A stretch of DNA of 64,000 bases. Origin: Streptomyces galbus. GTDB taxonomy: Bacteria; Actinomycetota; Actinomycetes; Streptomycetales; Streptomycetaceae. Numbering within the stretch: the stretch's first letter is position 1; each line of letters begins with the position of its first letter. The notes under the pieces were generated by a model. That model was not told the DNA's origin, did not search any database, and worked only from the letters and a program-made list of their open reading frames with translations. Of this stretch, positions 9,707-18,573 are shown piece after piece. The position numbers were made by a program, and so were the translations under genes. The stretch spans positions 263,530-327,529 of the forward strand of contig NZ_SZPR01000011.1 in NCBI RefSeq assembly GCF_005280195.1. Direction: 5' to 3'.

Positions 9707-9808
9707 CGGCGGGTCTCGGCCGCGACAGTCGCTCGGGACCCATGGAGGGACGCGTGACTCGGATGTCGCTGGGACCAGCCGGCTCGGGTACCCGGGCGGT
9801 GAGCGCCG

Positions 9809-11173
9809 ATGGCCGGTAGCCGTACCGGAGGGCCGCCCGTCCAGCGGGCCGTGCGGCGGCCCGCCGCCCCGCGGGCGCCGCGCGAGAACCCCGTGCTGCG
9901 GACGTACACCCGCGCCCGCCGGGCCTGGGACCGGCCGCTGACCGCCTACTACCTGATCCTCGGCGGCAGTCTGCTGATCACCGTGCTGGGGCTGGTGATG
10001 GTCTACTCGGCCTCCCAGATCACCGCGCTGCAGATGTCGTTGCCGGGGTCGTTCTTCTTCCGCAAGCAGTTCCTGGCCGCCGCGATCGGCGCCGGGCTGC
10101 TGCTGGTCGCCTCGCGGATGCCGGTCCGGCTGCACCGGGCGCTGGCCTACCCGATCCTGGCCGGCGCGGTCTTCCTGATGGCCCTGGTGCAGGTGCCGGG
10201 GATAGGGATGGCGGTCAACGGCAACCAGAACTGGATCTCGCTCGGCGGCTCCTTCCAGATCCAGCCCAGCGAGTTCGGCAAGCTCGCCCTGGTGCTGTGG
10301 GGCGCCGACCTGCTGGCCCGCAAGCAGGACAAGAGGCTGCTCGCGCAGTGGAAGCACATGCTGGTGCCGCTCGTCCCGGTCGCCTTCCTGCTGCTCGGGC
10401 TGATCATGCTCGGCGGCGACATGGGCACCGCGATCATCCTCACCGCGATCCTGTTCGGCCTGCTGTGGCTGGCCGGTGCCCCGACCCGGCTGTTCGTCGG
10501 GGTGCTGTCGATCGCCGGCGTGCTCGGTGTGATCCTGATCAAGACGAGCCCCAACCGGATGGCCCGGCTGGCCTGCATCGGCGCCACCGAGCCCAAGTCC
10601 GGCGCCGCCGACTGCTGGCAGGCCGTGCACGGCATCTACGCCCTGGCCTCGGGCGGGATCTTCGGTTCCGGACTCGGTGCGAGTGTGGAGAAATGGGGCC
10701 AACTCCCCGAAGCCCACACCGACTTCATCTTCGCCGTCACCGGTGAGGAACTGGGCCTCGCGGGGACGCTGTCGGTGCTCGCCCTGTTCGCGGCTCTAGG
10801 CTATGCGGGTATCCGCGTGGCCGGTCGCACGGAGGACCCCTTCGTGAGGTATGCCGCGGGAGGCGTGACCACCTGGATCACGGCGCAGGCCGTGATCAAC
10901 ATCGGTGCGGTGCTCGGCCTGCTGCCGATCGCCGGTGTCCCGCTCCCGCTGTTCTCCTACGGGGGGTCCGCCCTGCTGCCGACCATGTTCGCCATCGGGC
11001 TGCTGATCGCCTTCGCGCGTGACGAGCCCGCTGCGCGGGCGGCGCTTGCGATGCGGCAACCCCGCTTTGGTAGAAAGCGGGGGGCTGGGGGCACTCTTTC
11101 CGATCGACGTCCCCGGAGATGGAACACGATGCGACGGCGTGCCTCGGCGGCGCGTTCGTCCGGAGAGCGGTGA
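9809..11173 (+). CDS. ftsW: Septal peptidoglycan polymerase FtsW (SEDS family)
   Basis: SEDS glycosyltransferase that polymerises lipid II at the septum together with FtsI. The 454-residue protein has a basic N-terminal tail and about ten membrane segments; the GNQNWISLGG, QPSEFGKLALVLW and AHTDFIFAVTGEELG motifs are characteristic. The C-terminal tail from about residue 415 is basic and low in conserved features, and its DNA contains a perfect inverted repeat. A 102-base gap separates it from murD, longer than elsewhere in the cluster, so an internal promoter is possible. murG follows after 6 bases. Confidence 0.93.
   Translation: MAGSRTGGPPVQRAVRRPAAPRAPRENPVLRTYTRARRAWDRPLTAYYLILGGSLLITVLGLVMVYSASQITALQMSLPGSFFFRKQFLAAAIGAGLLLVASRMPVRLHRALAYPILAGAVFLMALVQVPGIGMAVNGNQNWISLGGSFQIQPSEFGKLALVLWGADLLARKQDKRLLAQWKHMLVPLVPVAFLLLGLIMLGGDMGTAIILTAILFGLLWLAGAPTRLFVGVLSIAGVLGVILIKTSPNRMARLACIGATEPKSGAADCWQAVHGIYALASGGIFGSGLGASVEKWGQLPEAHTDFIFAVTGEELGLAGTLSVLALFAALGYAGIRVAGRTEDPFVRYAAGGVTTWITAQAVINIGAVLGLLPIAGVPLPLFSYGGSALLPTMFAIGLLIAFARDEPAARAALAMRQPRFGRKRGAGGTLSDRRPRRWNTMRRRASAARSSGER
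11060..11082 (+). repeat. Perfect inverted repeat at the 3' end of ftsW
   Basis: CCCCGCTTT (11060-11068) and AAAGCGGGG (11074-11082) form a 9-bp stem with a 5-base loop. It lies about 100 bases before the murG start, in the codons for the poorly conserved FtsW tail, and is followed by a G-rich run. It lacks a downstream T tract, so it is not a standard terminator. It may fold in mRNA upstream of murG or may be a copy of a dispersed Streptomyces hairpin element; that is inference. Confidence 0.6.
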
Positions 11174-11179
11174 ATTTCG

Positions 11180-12277
11180 GTGCATGTCGTACTCGCCGGT
11201 GGGGGGACCGCCGGCCACATCGAGCCCGCGCTCGCCCTCGCGGACGCCCTGCGCAGGCAGGATCCGACCGTGGGGATCACGGCCCTGGGCACGGAGCGCG
11301 GCCTGGAGACCCAGCTCGTCCCGCAGCGGGGCTACGAGCTGGCGCTGATCCCGGCGGTGCCGCTGCCGCGCAAGCCCACCCCCGAACTGATCACCGTCCC
11401 GGGCCGGCTGCGCGGCACGATCAAGGCGACCGAGCAGATCCTGGAGCGCACCAAGGCGGACGCCGTGGTCGGCTTCGGCGGCTACGTCGCGCTGCCCGGC
11501 TACCTGGCCGCCAAGCGCCTCGGCGTGCCCATCGTGGTCCACGAGGCCAACGCCCGCCCCGGCCTGGCCAACAAGATCGGCTCCCGGTACGCCGCCCAGG
11601 TGGCCGTGGCCACCCCGGACAGCAAGCTGCGCAACTCCCGCTACATCGGGATCCCGCTGCGGCACTCCATCGCCACCCTGGACCGGGCCGCCGCCCGCCC
11701 CGAGGCCCGGCACCTGTTCGGCCTGGACCCCAACCTGCCCACGCTGCTGGTCTCCGGCGGCTCGCAGGGCGCCCGCCGCCTCAACGAGGTGGTCCAGCAG
11801 GTCGCACCCTGGCTGCAGCAGGCCGGTATCCAGATCCTGCACGCGGTCGGCCCGAAGAACGAACTGCCGCACGTGCAGCAGATGCCGGGGATGCCCCCCT
11901 ACATCCCGGTAAGTTACCTGGACCGGATGGACCTCGCGTACGCCGCGGCCGACATGATGCTGTGCCGCGCGGGCGCGATGACCGTCGCCGAACTCTCCGC
12001 CGTCGGGCTCCCGGCCGCCTACGTCCCGCTGCCCATCGGCAACGGCGAACAGCGGCTGAACGCCCAGCCGGTGGTGAAGGCCGGCGGCGGACTGCTGGTC
12101 GACGACGCGGAGCTGACCCCGGAGTGGGTCCGGCAGAACGTCCTGCCCGTGCTCGCCGACCCGCACCGGCTGTACGAGATGTCCCGCGCCGCCGCCGAGT
12201 TCGGCCGCCGGGACGCGGACGACCTCCTCGTCCGCATGGTGTACGAGGCGATCGCCGCGCATCGTGCACAGCGCTAG
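11180..12277 (+). CDS. murG: UDP-GlcNAc:MurNAc-pentapeptide-pyrophosphoryl-undecaprenol GlcNAc transferase MurG
   Basis: Membrane-associated GT-B glycosyltransferase that adds GlcNAc to lipid I to make lipid II. The N-terminal GGGTAGHI loop is at residues 7-14, SGGSQGA is near 192-198, and the UDP-GlcNAc-binding region with CRAGAMTVAEL is present. Its 365 residues match the family. The GTG start at 11180 is followed directly by the conserved HVVLAGGG strand, leaving no room for another start. It is coupled to ftsW (6-base gap) and precedes ftsQ. A murC is not found in this window; in Streptomyces murC is usually located elsewhere. Confidence 0.95.
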   Translation: MHVVLAGGGTAGHIEPALALADALRRQDPTVGITALGTERGLETQLVPQRGYELALIPAVPLPRKPTPELITVPGRLRGTIKATEQILERTKADAVVGFGGYVALPGYLAAKRLGVPIVVHEANARPGLANKIGSRYAAQVAVATPDSKLRNSRYIGIPLRHSIATLDRAAARPEARHLFGLDPNLPTLLVSGGSQGARRLNEVVQQVAPWLQQAGIQILHAVGPKNELPHVQQMPGMPPYIPVSYLDRMDLAYAAADMMLCRAGAMTVAELSAVGLPAAYVPLPIGNGEQRLNAQPVVKAGGGLLVDDAELTPEWVRQNVLPVLADPHRLYEMSRAAAEFGRRDADDLLVRMVYEAIAAHRAQR

Positions 12278-12302
12278 GAGCACATGACGAAAGGGCAGGA
12301 GC

Positions 12303-13112
12303 GTGGCCGGACCTACTTCCACCGCCGAACGCGGTGCACGCCGACAGGAGTCGTCCGGCCCGCCCCCCGCCCGGGCCGCGGCCCGGCGGCGCCTTCGTAC
12401 GATCATCATCCTCGCGTTCCTCCTGGTGGTGCTCGGCGCGGGCGGCACCTGGCTGCTCTACGGCTCGCCGTGGCTGCGGGCGGAACGGGTCGCCGTCTCC
12501 GGCACGGACGTGCTGACGCCCCGGCAGGTGCGTGAGGCGGCCCACGTGCCCGTCGGGCAGCCGATGGTCTCCCTGGACACCGACGCCATCGCCGCCCGGG
12601 TGCGGCGGGCGCTGCCCCGTGTGGACCGGGTGGACGTGACGCGCTCCTGGCCGCACGGCATCCGTCTCGACGTCACCGAGCGCAGGCCGGTGCTGCTCCT
12701 CGCGGGCACCGGCCGCAGGGCCGGCCACTTCACGGAAGTCGACGACGACGGCGTGCGGTTCGCGACCGTCCCCCGGGCGCCGAAGGGCGTGCCGCTGCTG
12801 GAACTGGCCACCTCCCCGCACGGCTCCGCCTCGGCCAGCCTGCGCCGCTTCGGCGAGGACCGGCTCGTACGGGAGGCGGTCCGGGTCGCCGGGGACGTAC
12901 CGGCCGCCGTGGCCCGCGTCACCAGGGCCGTGAAGGTGCGCTCCTTCGACGCCGTCTCCCTGGAGTTGGGCGACGGGCGCACAGTCGCCTGGGGGAGCTC
13001 CGAGCAGGGGGCCGCGAAGGCCCGTACGCTCACCGCTCTCATGAAAGCATCCCCGGACGCACGGCACTTCGACGTCAGCGTCCCCACCGCCCCCGCGTCA
13101 TCGGGGAGTTGA
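12303..13112 (+). CDS. ftsQ: Cell division protein FtsQ (POTRA domain)
   Basis: Bitopic divisome protein. A Pro/Arg-rich cytoplasmic tail is followed by one membrane segment at about residues 36-58 and a POTRA domain beginning RAERVAVSGTDVLTPRQV (about 60-130), then the FtsQ/DivIB beta domain. Length is 269 residues. The GTG at 12303 has a purine-rich site (AAAGGGCAGGAG) just upstream. It is the last gene before the long ftsQ-ftsZ gap. FtsQ recruits FtsL and DivIC and helps control septal synthesis; in Streptomyces it is needed for efficient sporulation septation but not for growth. Confidence 0.9.
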   Translation: MAGPTSTAERGARRQESSGPPPARAAARRRLRTIIILAFLLVVLGAGGTWLLYGSPWLRAERVAVSGTDVLTPRQVREAAHVPVGQPMVSLDTDAIAARVRRALPRVDRVDVTRSWPHGIRLDVTERRPVLLLAGTGRRAGHFTEVDDDGVRFATVPRAPKGVPLLELATSPHGSASASLRRFGEDRLVREAVRVAGDVPAAVARVTRAVKVRSFDAVSLELGDGRTVAWGSSEQGAAKARTLTALMKASPDARHFDVSVPTAPASSGS

Positions 13113-13390
13113 CGCACATCAGCGCAGGCCAGCACCCTGGTTGGGCAGCGACATGGCTGATCACATAGGGTGAAAAGAAAAACGGGAGGTTCGGCGTGTT
13201 CGTTGAACGGGCGCCACTTGTCGACTTAGTGTCCTGTTCAGAAGACTCCAAGGAACGGACACACTGGTAACCCTAAACTTCAGCGTTAGGGTTCGGGTCG
13301 GCGCAACGGACCGTCCCATTCGGCATCAGTCGGCGGAGCGCGGACGACCGCGCACCGGCGACACGTAACTCGAGGCGAGAGGCCTTCGAC
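13113..13390 (+). promoter_or_regulatory. ftsQ-ftsZ intergenic control region
   Basis: A 278-base gap, markedly richer in A+T than its surroundings. One candidate promoter is TTGAAC (13203-13208), 18 bases, TAGTGT (13227-13232); a weaker one is TTGGGC (13141-13146), 19 bases, TAGGGT (13166-13171). GACAC at 13258-13262 matches the core bound by the sporulation regulator WhiA. A perfect inverted repeat, AACCCTAA (13269-13276) and TTAGGGTT (13286-13293), has a 9-base loop. It is established for S. coelicolor that ftsZ has several promoters in this gap, one induced in aerial hyphae under whi control; matching particular hexamers to those promoters is inference. Confidence 0.7.
13196..13270 (+). 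other. Possible 24-codon upstream ORF with a TTA codon, ahead of ftsZ
   Basis: A GTG at 13196 is preceded by GGGAGG (13184-13189) with 6-base spacing, and the frame runs 24 codons to TAA at 13268-13270. The predicted peptide begins MFVERAPLVDLV and ends ERTHW. Codon 11 is TTA (13226-13228), read in Streptomyces by the developmentally regulated bldA tRNA. The stop codon runs into the left arm of the inverted repeat at 13269-13293. Against coding: about 10 of 23 third positions are A or T, and the segment also carries promoter-like hexamers, so it may be purely regulatory DNA. Whether it is transcribed depends on which ftsZ promoter is used. Confidence 0.3.
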
Positions 13391-14620
13391 GTGGCAGCAC
13401 CGCAGAACTACCTCGCAGTCATCAAAGTCATCGGTGTCGGCGGCGGTGGTGTCAATGCCATCAACCGGATGATCGAGGTCGGTCTCAAGGGCGTCGAGTT
13501 CATCGCCATCAACACCGACGCGCAGGCGCTGTTGATGAGCGACGCCGACGTCAAGCTCGACGTCGGCCGCGAACTCACCCGCGGGCTCGGCGCCGGCGCC
13601 AACCCGGCCGTCGGCCGCAAGGCCGCCGAGGATCACCGCGAGGAGATCGAGGAGGTCCTCAAGGGGGCCGACATGGTCTTCGTGACGGCCGGTGAAGGCG
13701 GCGGCACCGGCACCGGCGGAGCCCCCGTCGTGGCCAACATCGCGCGCAATCTCGGCGCCCTCACCATCGGCGTGGTCACCCGCCCGTTCACCTTCGAGGG
13801 ACGGCGCCGCGCCAACCAGGCCGAGGACGGCATCGCCGAACTCCGCGAAGAGGTCGACACCCTCATCGTCATCCCCAACGACCGGCTGCTGTCCATCTCG
13901 GACCGCCAGGTCTCGGTCCTCGACGCCTTCAAGTCGGCCGACCAGGTGCTGCTCTCCGGCGTCCAGGGCATCACCGACCTGATCACCACCCCCGGCCTGA
14001 TCAACCTCGACTTCGCCGACGTCAAGTCGGTCATGTCGGAGGCCGGTTCGGCGCTCATGGGCATCGGCTCCGCCCGCGGCGACGACCGCGCGGTGGCGGC
14101 GGCCGAGATGGCGATCTCCTCGCCGCTGCTGGAGGCGTCCATCGACGGCGCCCGCGGTGTGCTGCTGTCCATCTCCGGCGGCTCCGACCTCGGCCTGTTC
14201 GAGATCAACGAGGCCGCCCAGCTCGTCAGCGAGGCCGCCCACCCCGAGGCGAACATCATCTTCGGCGCGGTCATCGACGACGCCCTCGGCGACGAGGTGC
14301 GGGTCACCGTGATCGCGGCCGGCTTCGACGGGGGCCAGCCCCCGGCCCGCCGGGACAACGTCCTCGGCTCGTCGTCCGGGTCCTCGTCGGTCTCGGCGCC
14401 CTCCCCGGCGGCCCGCCGCGAGGAGCCCACGCCGGTCCGGCAGCCCGAGTCCCGGCCGAGCTTCGGCTCGCTCGGCAGCGTGACGCCGAAGGAGGAGCCG
14501 GAGCCCGCGCCCGAGCCCGAGCCGGCCGCCGACCTCCCGGTCGCCCCGCCGGTGCCGCCGTCGCGGACCTACGCCGACAGCGCGGCCGAGGAACTGGACG
14601 TCCCGGACTTCCTCAAGTGA
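13391..14620 (+). CDS. ftsZ: Cell division protein FtsZ
   Basis: Tubulin-like GTPase that forms the Z ring or, in sporulating hyphae, Z ladders. The tubulin signature GGGTGTGG is at residues 103-110, with NTDAQAL and the GAGANPAVG loop before it and the T7-type region [11 protein letters not shown] after. A Pro/Glu-rich linker leads to the C-terminal DVPDFLK peptide, which binds SepF and other partners. Length 409 residues is usual for Streptomyces. The GTG at 13391 has GAGAGG about eight bases upstream. Expression is expected to be developmentally raised through the upstream gap. Confidence 0.98.
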   Translation: MAAPQNYLAVIKVIGVGGGGVNAINRMIEVGLKGVEFIAINTDAQALLMSDADVKLDVGRELTRGLGAGANPAVGRKAAEDHREEIEEVLKGADMVFVTAGEGGGTGTGGAPVVANIARNLGALTIGVVTRPFTFEGRRRANQAEDGIAELREEVDTLIVIPNDRLLSISDRQVSVLDAFKSADQVLLSGVQGITDLITTPGLINLDFADVKSVMSEAGSALMGIGSARGDDRAVAAAEMAISSPLLEASIDGARGVLLSISGGSDLGLFEINEAAQLVSEAAHPEANIIFGAVIDDALGDEVRVTVIAAGFDGGQPPARRDNVLGSSSGSSSVSAPSPAARREEPTPVRQPESRPSFGSLGSVTPKEEPEPAPEPEPAADLPVAPPVPPSRTYADSAAEELDVPDFLK

Positions 14621-14630
14621 TCCTTCTGAC

Positions 14631-15359
14631 GTGACAGCACAGCGCGAGAACCTGAGCGGCGCGCACTTCGCCTTCACCGACCGGTGGGGCGGGGTGAGCG
14701 CCGCTCCGTATGCGGAGCTCAACCTCGGCGGCGCGGTCGGCGACGACCCCGCCGCCGTGCGGACCAACCGGGAGCTGGCGGCCAAGGCGCTCGGCCTGGA
14801 CCCGGACCGGGTGGTCTGGATGAACCAGGTGCACGGCCGCGACGTCGCCGAGGTCGACGCACCGTGGGGGACCCGGCCGGTGCCGGAGGTGGACGGCCTG
14901 GTGACCGCGGCCCGGGGGCTCGCCCTCGCCGTGCTCACCGCCGACTGCGTGCCGGTCCTGCTGGCCGACCCCGTCGCCGGCGTGGTCGCCGCCGCGCACG
15001 CCGGCCGGCCGGGAATGGTCCAGGGGATCGTGCCCGCCGCCCTCGACGCGATGCGGGCGCTGGGCGCCGACCCGGCCCGGATCGTCGCCCGCACCGGACC
15101 CGCGGTCTGCGGCCGGTGCTACGAGGTGCCCGAGGCGATGCGCACCGAGGTCGCCGCCGTGGAGCCGGCGGCGCACGCCGAGACCAGTTGGGGCACGCCC
15201 GCGGTGGACGTCGCCGCCGGAGTGCACGCCCAGCTCGCGCGCGCCGGGGTGCGCGACCGGGAGCAGTCGCCGGTGTGCACCCTGGAGTCGGTGGATCACT
15301 TCTCGTACCGCCGCGACCGCGCCACCGGGCGACTCGCGGGATATGTCTGGCTGGACTGA
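14631..15359 (+). CDS. pgeF: YfiH/PgeF family protein (multicopper polyphenol oxidoreductase family, laccase domain)
   Basis: Member of the YfiH (DUF152, Cu-oxidase_4) family that lies next to ftsZ in most actinobacteria. The conserved metal/nucleoside site elements appear as NQVHG, TADCVPVLL and AAAHAGRPGMVQGI. Homologues have been described as purine nucleoside phosphorylases or as peptidoglycan-editing factors; which applies here is unknown. Length 242 residues is normal. It starts with GTG 14631, ten bases after ftsZ, and is followed by yggS after six bases, so it belongs to the same transcription unit. Confidence 0.85.
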   Translation: MTAQRENLSGAHFAFTDRWGGVSAAPYAELNLGGAVGDDPAAVRTNRELAAKALGLDPDRVVWMNQVHGRDVAEVDAPWGTRPVPEVDGLVTAARGLALAVLTADCVPVLLADPVAGVVAAAHAGRPGMVQGIVPAALDAMRALGADPARIVARTGPAVCGRCYEVPEAMRTEVAAVEPAAHAETSWGTPAVDVAAGVHAQLARAGVRDREQSPVCTLESVDHFSYRRDRATGRLAGYVWLD

Positions 15360-15365
15360 GAGAAC

Positions 15366-16085
15366 ATGACGGAGCGTAGGGACGAACTCGCCGGGAACCT
15401 GGCGAAGGTGGAGCGGCGCATCGCCGCCGCGTGCGAGGCCGCCGGGCGCAAGCGCGAGGAGGTGACCCTGATCGTGGTCACCAAGACCTACCCGGCGAGC
15501 GACGTGCGCATCCTGGCGGAGCTCGGGGTGCGGCACGTCGCCGAGAACCGCGACCAGGACGCGGCACCGAAGGCCGCCGCGTGCGCGGATCTGCCCCTGT
15601 CGTGGCACTTCGTCGGTCAGCTCCAGACCAACAAGGTGCGCTCCGTGGTCGGTTACGCCCACACCGTGCAGTCCGTCGACCGGTCCCGGCTGGTCACGGC
15701 CCTGTCGAAGGAGGCGGTGCGCCGGGAGCGCGAGCTCGGCTGCCTGATCCAGGTCGCGCTCGACGCCGGGGTGAGCGGGCGCGGCGAGCGGGGCGGGGTC
15801 TCGCCGGACGGTGTCGAGGAGTTGGCCCGTCTCGTCGCCGACTCCCCGGGACTGCGGCTCGACGGGCTGATGACCGTCGCACCGTTGACCGGAGAGTATG
15901 CCGGACGGCAACAGGCGGCGTTCGGGCGGTTGATGGAATTGTCGACCTCAGTGCGCCGAGCCCATCCGGCTGCAACCATGGTCTCGGCAGGGATGAGTGC
16001 GGACCTCGAGCAGGCCGTGGCGGCCGGGGCGACACATGTACGCGTCGGTACGGCGGTACTCGGAGTCCGCCCCAGGCTCGGGTAA
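15366..16085 (+). CDS. Pyridoxal phosphate homeostasis protein (YggS/PROSC family)
   Basis: Alanine-racemase-like TIM barrel that binds pyridoxal phosphate without known enzymatic activity and buffers free cofactor. The PLP lysine is K40 in VVTKTYP; ENRDQDAAPKA, WHFVGQLQTNK and the C-terminal SAGMSADLEQAVAAGATHVRVG are family signatures. Length 239 residues. It starts with ATG 15366, six bases after yfiH. Its place between ftsZ and sepF is conserved in Gram-positive dcw clusters. Confidence 0.92.
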   Translation: MTERRDELAGNLAKVERRIAAACEAAGRKREEVTLIVVTKTYPASDVRILAELGVRHVAENRDQDAAPKAAACADLPLSWHFVGQLQTNKVRSVVGYAHTVQSVDRSRLVTALSKEAVRRERELGCLIQVALDAGVSGRGERGGVSPDGVEELARLVADSPGLRLDGLMTVAPLTGEYAGRQQAAFGRLMELSTSVRRAHPAATMVSAGMSADLEQAVAAGATHVRVGTAVLGVRPRLG

Positions 16086-16214
16086 CGTCGCCAGGAAGTC
16101 GGACCACAGCAGAAAATATGGTCATTTCCGCCACAGGGCGGGGCAGAAGGACCACGTGGATCGCGGGACTTGGCAGTCGTCAGCCGATCCACCACAGAGC
16201 GGAGGACTCAGAGC

Positions 16215-16856
16215 ATGGCCGGCGCGATGCGCAAGATGGCGGTCTACCTCGGCCTCGTGGAGGACGATGGGTACGACGGCCGGGGGTTCGACCCCGATGA
16301 CGACTTCGAGCCCGAGCTCGACCCCGAGCCGGAGCGCGACCACCGACGGCACGAGCCGTCCCACCCGTCACACTCCGCACACCAGTCCCAACGGGACGAA
16401 GAGGTGCGAATCGTACAACCGCCCGCGCCCCGCGAGCCGGTGGCCCGCTCGACTTCGCTTCCCGCGGAATCGGGTCGTCCGGCGCGGATCGCCCCCGTGG
16501 CATCCATCACACAAGAACGCCAGTCCCTGGAGAAGAACGCACCGGTGATCATGCCCAAGGTCGTGTCGGAACGAGAGCCGTACCGGATCACCACACTTCA
16601 CCCGCGGACCTACAACGAGGCCCGTACCATCGGGGAACACTTCCGTGAGGGCACCCCGGTGATCATGAATCTGACTGAGATGGATGACACAGACGCGAAG
16701 CGACTTGTCGACTTTGCGGCCGGTTTGGTGTTTGGTCTTCACGGCAGCATCGAGCGGGTGACGCAGAAGGTGTTCCTGTTGTCGCCTGCTAACGTCGATG
16801 TCACGGCGGAGGACAAGGCCCGCATCGCAGAGGGCGGGTTCTTCAACCAGAGCTGA
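16215..16856 (+). CDS. sepF: Cell division protein SepF
   Basis: Cytoplasmic Z-ring anchor. The opening [14 protein letters not shown] is the amphipathic membrane-binding helix, followed by an acidic linker with several DP repeats and the SepF core (about residues 115-205) with [13 protein letters not shown] and [12 protein letters not shown] motifs. The start is ATG 16215 with GGAGG at 16201-16205; the frame is open upstream to 16170 but without a ribosome binding site. Length 213 residues. It binds the C-terminal peptide of FtsZ encoded 1.6 kb upstream. A 129-base gap before it may hold its own promoter, though I could not assign hexamers with confidence. Confidence 0.94.
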   Translation: MAGAMRKMAVYLGLVEDDGYDGRGFDPDDDFEPELDPEPERDHRRHEPSHPSHSAHQSQRDEEVRIVQPPAPREPVARSTSLPAESGRPARIAPVASITQERQSLEKNAPVIMPKVVSEREPYRITTLHPRTYNEARTIGEHFREGTPVIMNLTEMDDTDAKRLVDFAAGLVFGLHGSIERVTQKVFLLSPANVDVTAEDKARIAEGGFFNQS

Positions 16857-16918
16857 GACGCACGACCGGAAAACAGCAGTACGCAGCACGGAAAACAGGG
16901 GAGAGGGAAGCACCGAAC

Positions 16919-17203
16919 ATGGGCGTGGTCCTGGATGTCGTCTACATCGCGCTGATGGTGTTTCTCATCGTGCTCATCTTCCGGTTGGTCATGGACTACG
17001 TCTTCCAGTTCGCCCGCTCATGGCAGCCCGGCAAGGCGATGGTGGTCGTTCTGGAGGCCACCTACACTGTCACCGATCCACCGCTCAAGCTTCTGCGGCG
17101 GGTCATCCCGCCGCTGCGTCTCGGGGGCGTGGCGCTCGACCTGTCCTTCTTCGTACTGATGATCATCGTCTACATCCTGATCTCGATCGTGAGCCGGCTG
17201 TGA
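16919..17203 (+). CDS. YggT/YlmG family membrane protein
   Basis: A 94-residue protein with two membrane segments (about 8-30 and 67-92) around a conserved central RPLKLLRR-like loop, here DPPLKLLRRVIPPL, which is the YggT signature. It starts with ATG 16919 after a GGGGAGAGGGAAG ribosome binding region. It sits between sepF and divIVA as in other actinobacteria and firmicutes. Homologues have been linked to division-site or osmotic phenotypes, but no biochemical function is settled. Confidence 0.88.
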   Translation: MGVVLDVVYIALMVFLIVLIFRLVMDYVFQFARSWQPGKAMVVVLEATYTVTDPPLKLLRRVIPPLRLGGVALDLSFFVLMIIVYILISIVSRL

Positions 17204-17256
17204 GCGATGTGAACTACCGTCTTGCCGAATGCCGACGACTACGTTGAGGTGAAGAG

Positions 17257-18375
17257 ATGCCGTTGACCCCCGAGGACGTGCGGAACAAGCAGTTCACGAC
17301 CGTCCGCCTCCGAGAAGGCTATGACGAGGACGAGGTCGATGCCTTCCTCGACGAGGTCGAAGCCGAACTGACCCGGCTGCTCCGCGAGAACGAGGACCTG
17401 CGCGCCAAACTGGCCGCCGCGACGCGTGCTGCTGCCCAGAACCAGCAGAACATGCGCAAGCCGCCGGAGCAGCAGGACCAGCAGCAGCAGGGCATGCCTC
17501 CCCAGCAGGGGATGCGAGGCCCCGGCGCTCCGGTGCCCGCCGGGATATCGGGCCCGCCGCAGCAGCAGATGGGTGGCCCCATGGGTGGTCCGCCCCAGCT
17601 GCCGAGCGGTGCCCCGCAGCTGCCCGCCGGCCCCGGTGGCCAGGGCGGTCAGCAGGGTCCCGGCCCCATGGGCCAGGGTCCGATGGGCCAGGGCCCCATG
17701 GGTCAGGGCCCGATGGGCGGTCAGCCGCCCATGCAGCAGATGGGCGGTCCGATGGGCGGCCCCGGCCAGGGTCCCGGCGGCGACAGCGCCGCGCGCGTCC
17801 TGTCGCTGGCCCAGCAGACCGCCGACCAGGCGATCGCCGAGGCCCGTTCCGAGGCCAACAAGATCGTCGGCGAGGCGCGTTCGCGTGCCGAGGGTCTCGA
17901 GCGTGACGCCCGTGCCAAGGCCGACGCCCTGGAGCGGGACGCGCAGGAGAAGCACCGCGTCGCGATGGGCTCCCTGGAGTCCGCCCGCGCCACGCTGGAG
18001 CGCAAGGTCGAGGACCTGCGCGGCTTCGAGCGCGAGTACCGCACGCGGCTGAAGTCGTACCTCGAGTCCCAGCTGCGTCAGCTGGAGACCCAGGCCGACG
18101 ACTCCCTCGCCCCGCCGCGCACCCCGGCCACGGCCTCCCTGCCGCCGTCCCCGGCGCCCTCGATGGCCCCGGCCGGCGCGAGCGCCCCGTCCTACGGCGG
18201 CAACCAGGGCATGGGCGGCGGTCCGAGCCCCGCGGGTCCGTCCTACGGCGGCCAGCAGCAGATGTCCCCGGCGATGACCCAGCCCATGGCTCCGGTCCGC
18301 CCGCAGGGTCCGTCGCCGATGGGCCAGGCGCCCTCGCCGATGCGTGGTTTCCTGATCGACGAGGACGACAACTGA
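17257..18375 (+). CDS. divIVA: Polar growth determinant DivIVA (Wag31 type)
   Basis: Membrane-curvature-sensing coiled-coil protein that marks hyphal tips and branch sites; it is essential in S. coelicolor. The N-terminal DivIVA domain (residues 1-60, with [23 protein letters not shown]) is followed by a Gln/Pro/Gly/Met-rich linker (about 65-180), a long coiled coil (about 182-275), and a second low-complexity tail ending [11 protein letters not shown]. The Gln-rich linker contains repeated MGQGP units. Length 372 residues. It starts with ATG 17257 behind GAGGTG. A strong terminator 38 bases past the stop marks the end of the cluster. Confidence 0.96.
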   Translation: MPLTPEDVRNKQFTTVRLREGYDEDEVDAFLDEVEAELTRLLRENEDLRAKLAAATRAAAQNQQNMRKPPEQQDQQQQGMPPQQGMRGPGAPVPAGISGPPQQQMGGPMGGPPQLPSGAPQLPAGPGGQGGQQGPGPMGQGPMGQGPMGQGPMGGQPPMQQMGGPMGGPGQGPGGDSAARVLSLAQQTADQAIAEARSEANKIVGEARSRAEGLERDARAKADALERDAQEKHRVAMGSLESARATLERKVEDLRGFEREYRTRLKSYLESQLRQLETQADDSLAPPRTPATASLPPSPAPSMAPAGASAPSYGGNQGMGGGPSPAGPSYGGQQQMSPAMTQPMAPVRPQGPSPMGQAPSPMRGFLIDEDDN

Positions 18376-18412
18376 CGGCCGCTCGTACGCCTTAGGCGTC
18401 GGCAGCGTTCGA

Positions 18413-18454
18413 GGGGCGGGGCCCCGGATTCCGATCCGGGGCCCCGCCCCTTTT
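18413..18454. terminator. Perfect bidirectional terminator after divIVA
   Basis: Two 17-bp arms (18413-18429 and 18434-18450) are perfectly complementary with a 4-base loop TCCG, and TTTT follows on the + strand. It lies between the convergent divIVA and ileS and would stop transcripts leaving the dcw cluster. Confidence 0.9.
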
Positions 18455-18519
18455 ACGCGTGTTGCGGAGGGCCGGGCACCGACGGGCCACGGCCGGGGTG
18501 CCCGGTGCCGGACAGCGCA

Positions 18520-18550
18520 ACGGCGGCCGCCCCCGAGGGGCGACCGCCGT
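18520..18550 (-). terminator. Hairpin downstream of ileS
   Basis: Arms 18520-18533 and 18537-18550 pair over 14 positions with one mismatch and a 3-base loop. It begins 24 bases past the ileS stop on the minus strand. There is no T tract, so it is a hairpin-only terminator candidate, common in high-GC actinomycetes. A further 9-bp inverted repeat (18472-18480 with 18497-18505) lies between it and the divIVA terminator. Confidence 0.6.
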
Positions 18551-18573
18551 GCGGCACGGGCGCGGCCCGCGCG

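Noticed and set aside
12284..12535. 83-codon frame starting at ATG 12284
   Set aside because: It overlaps ftsQ in another frame and its product is Pro/Arg-rich without structure; ftsQ from 12303 is supported by its membrane segment and POTRA domain.
14631..15359. Laccase function for the YfiH protein
   Set aside because: The family name suggests a copper oxidase, but the laccase copper ligand pattern is absent; the family assignment alone is kept.
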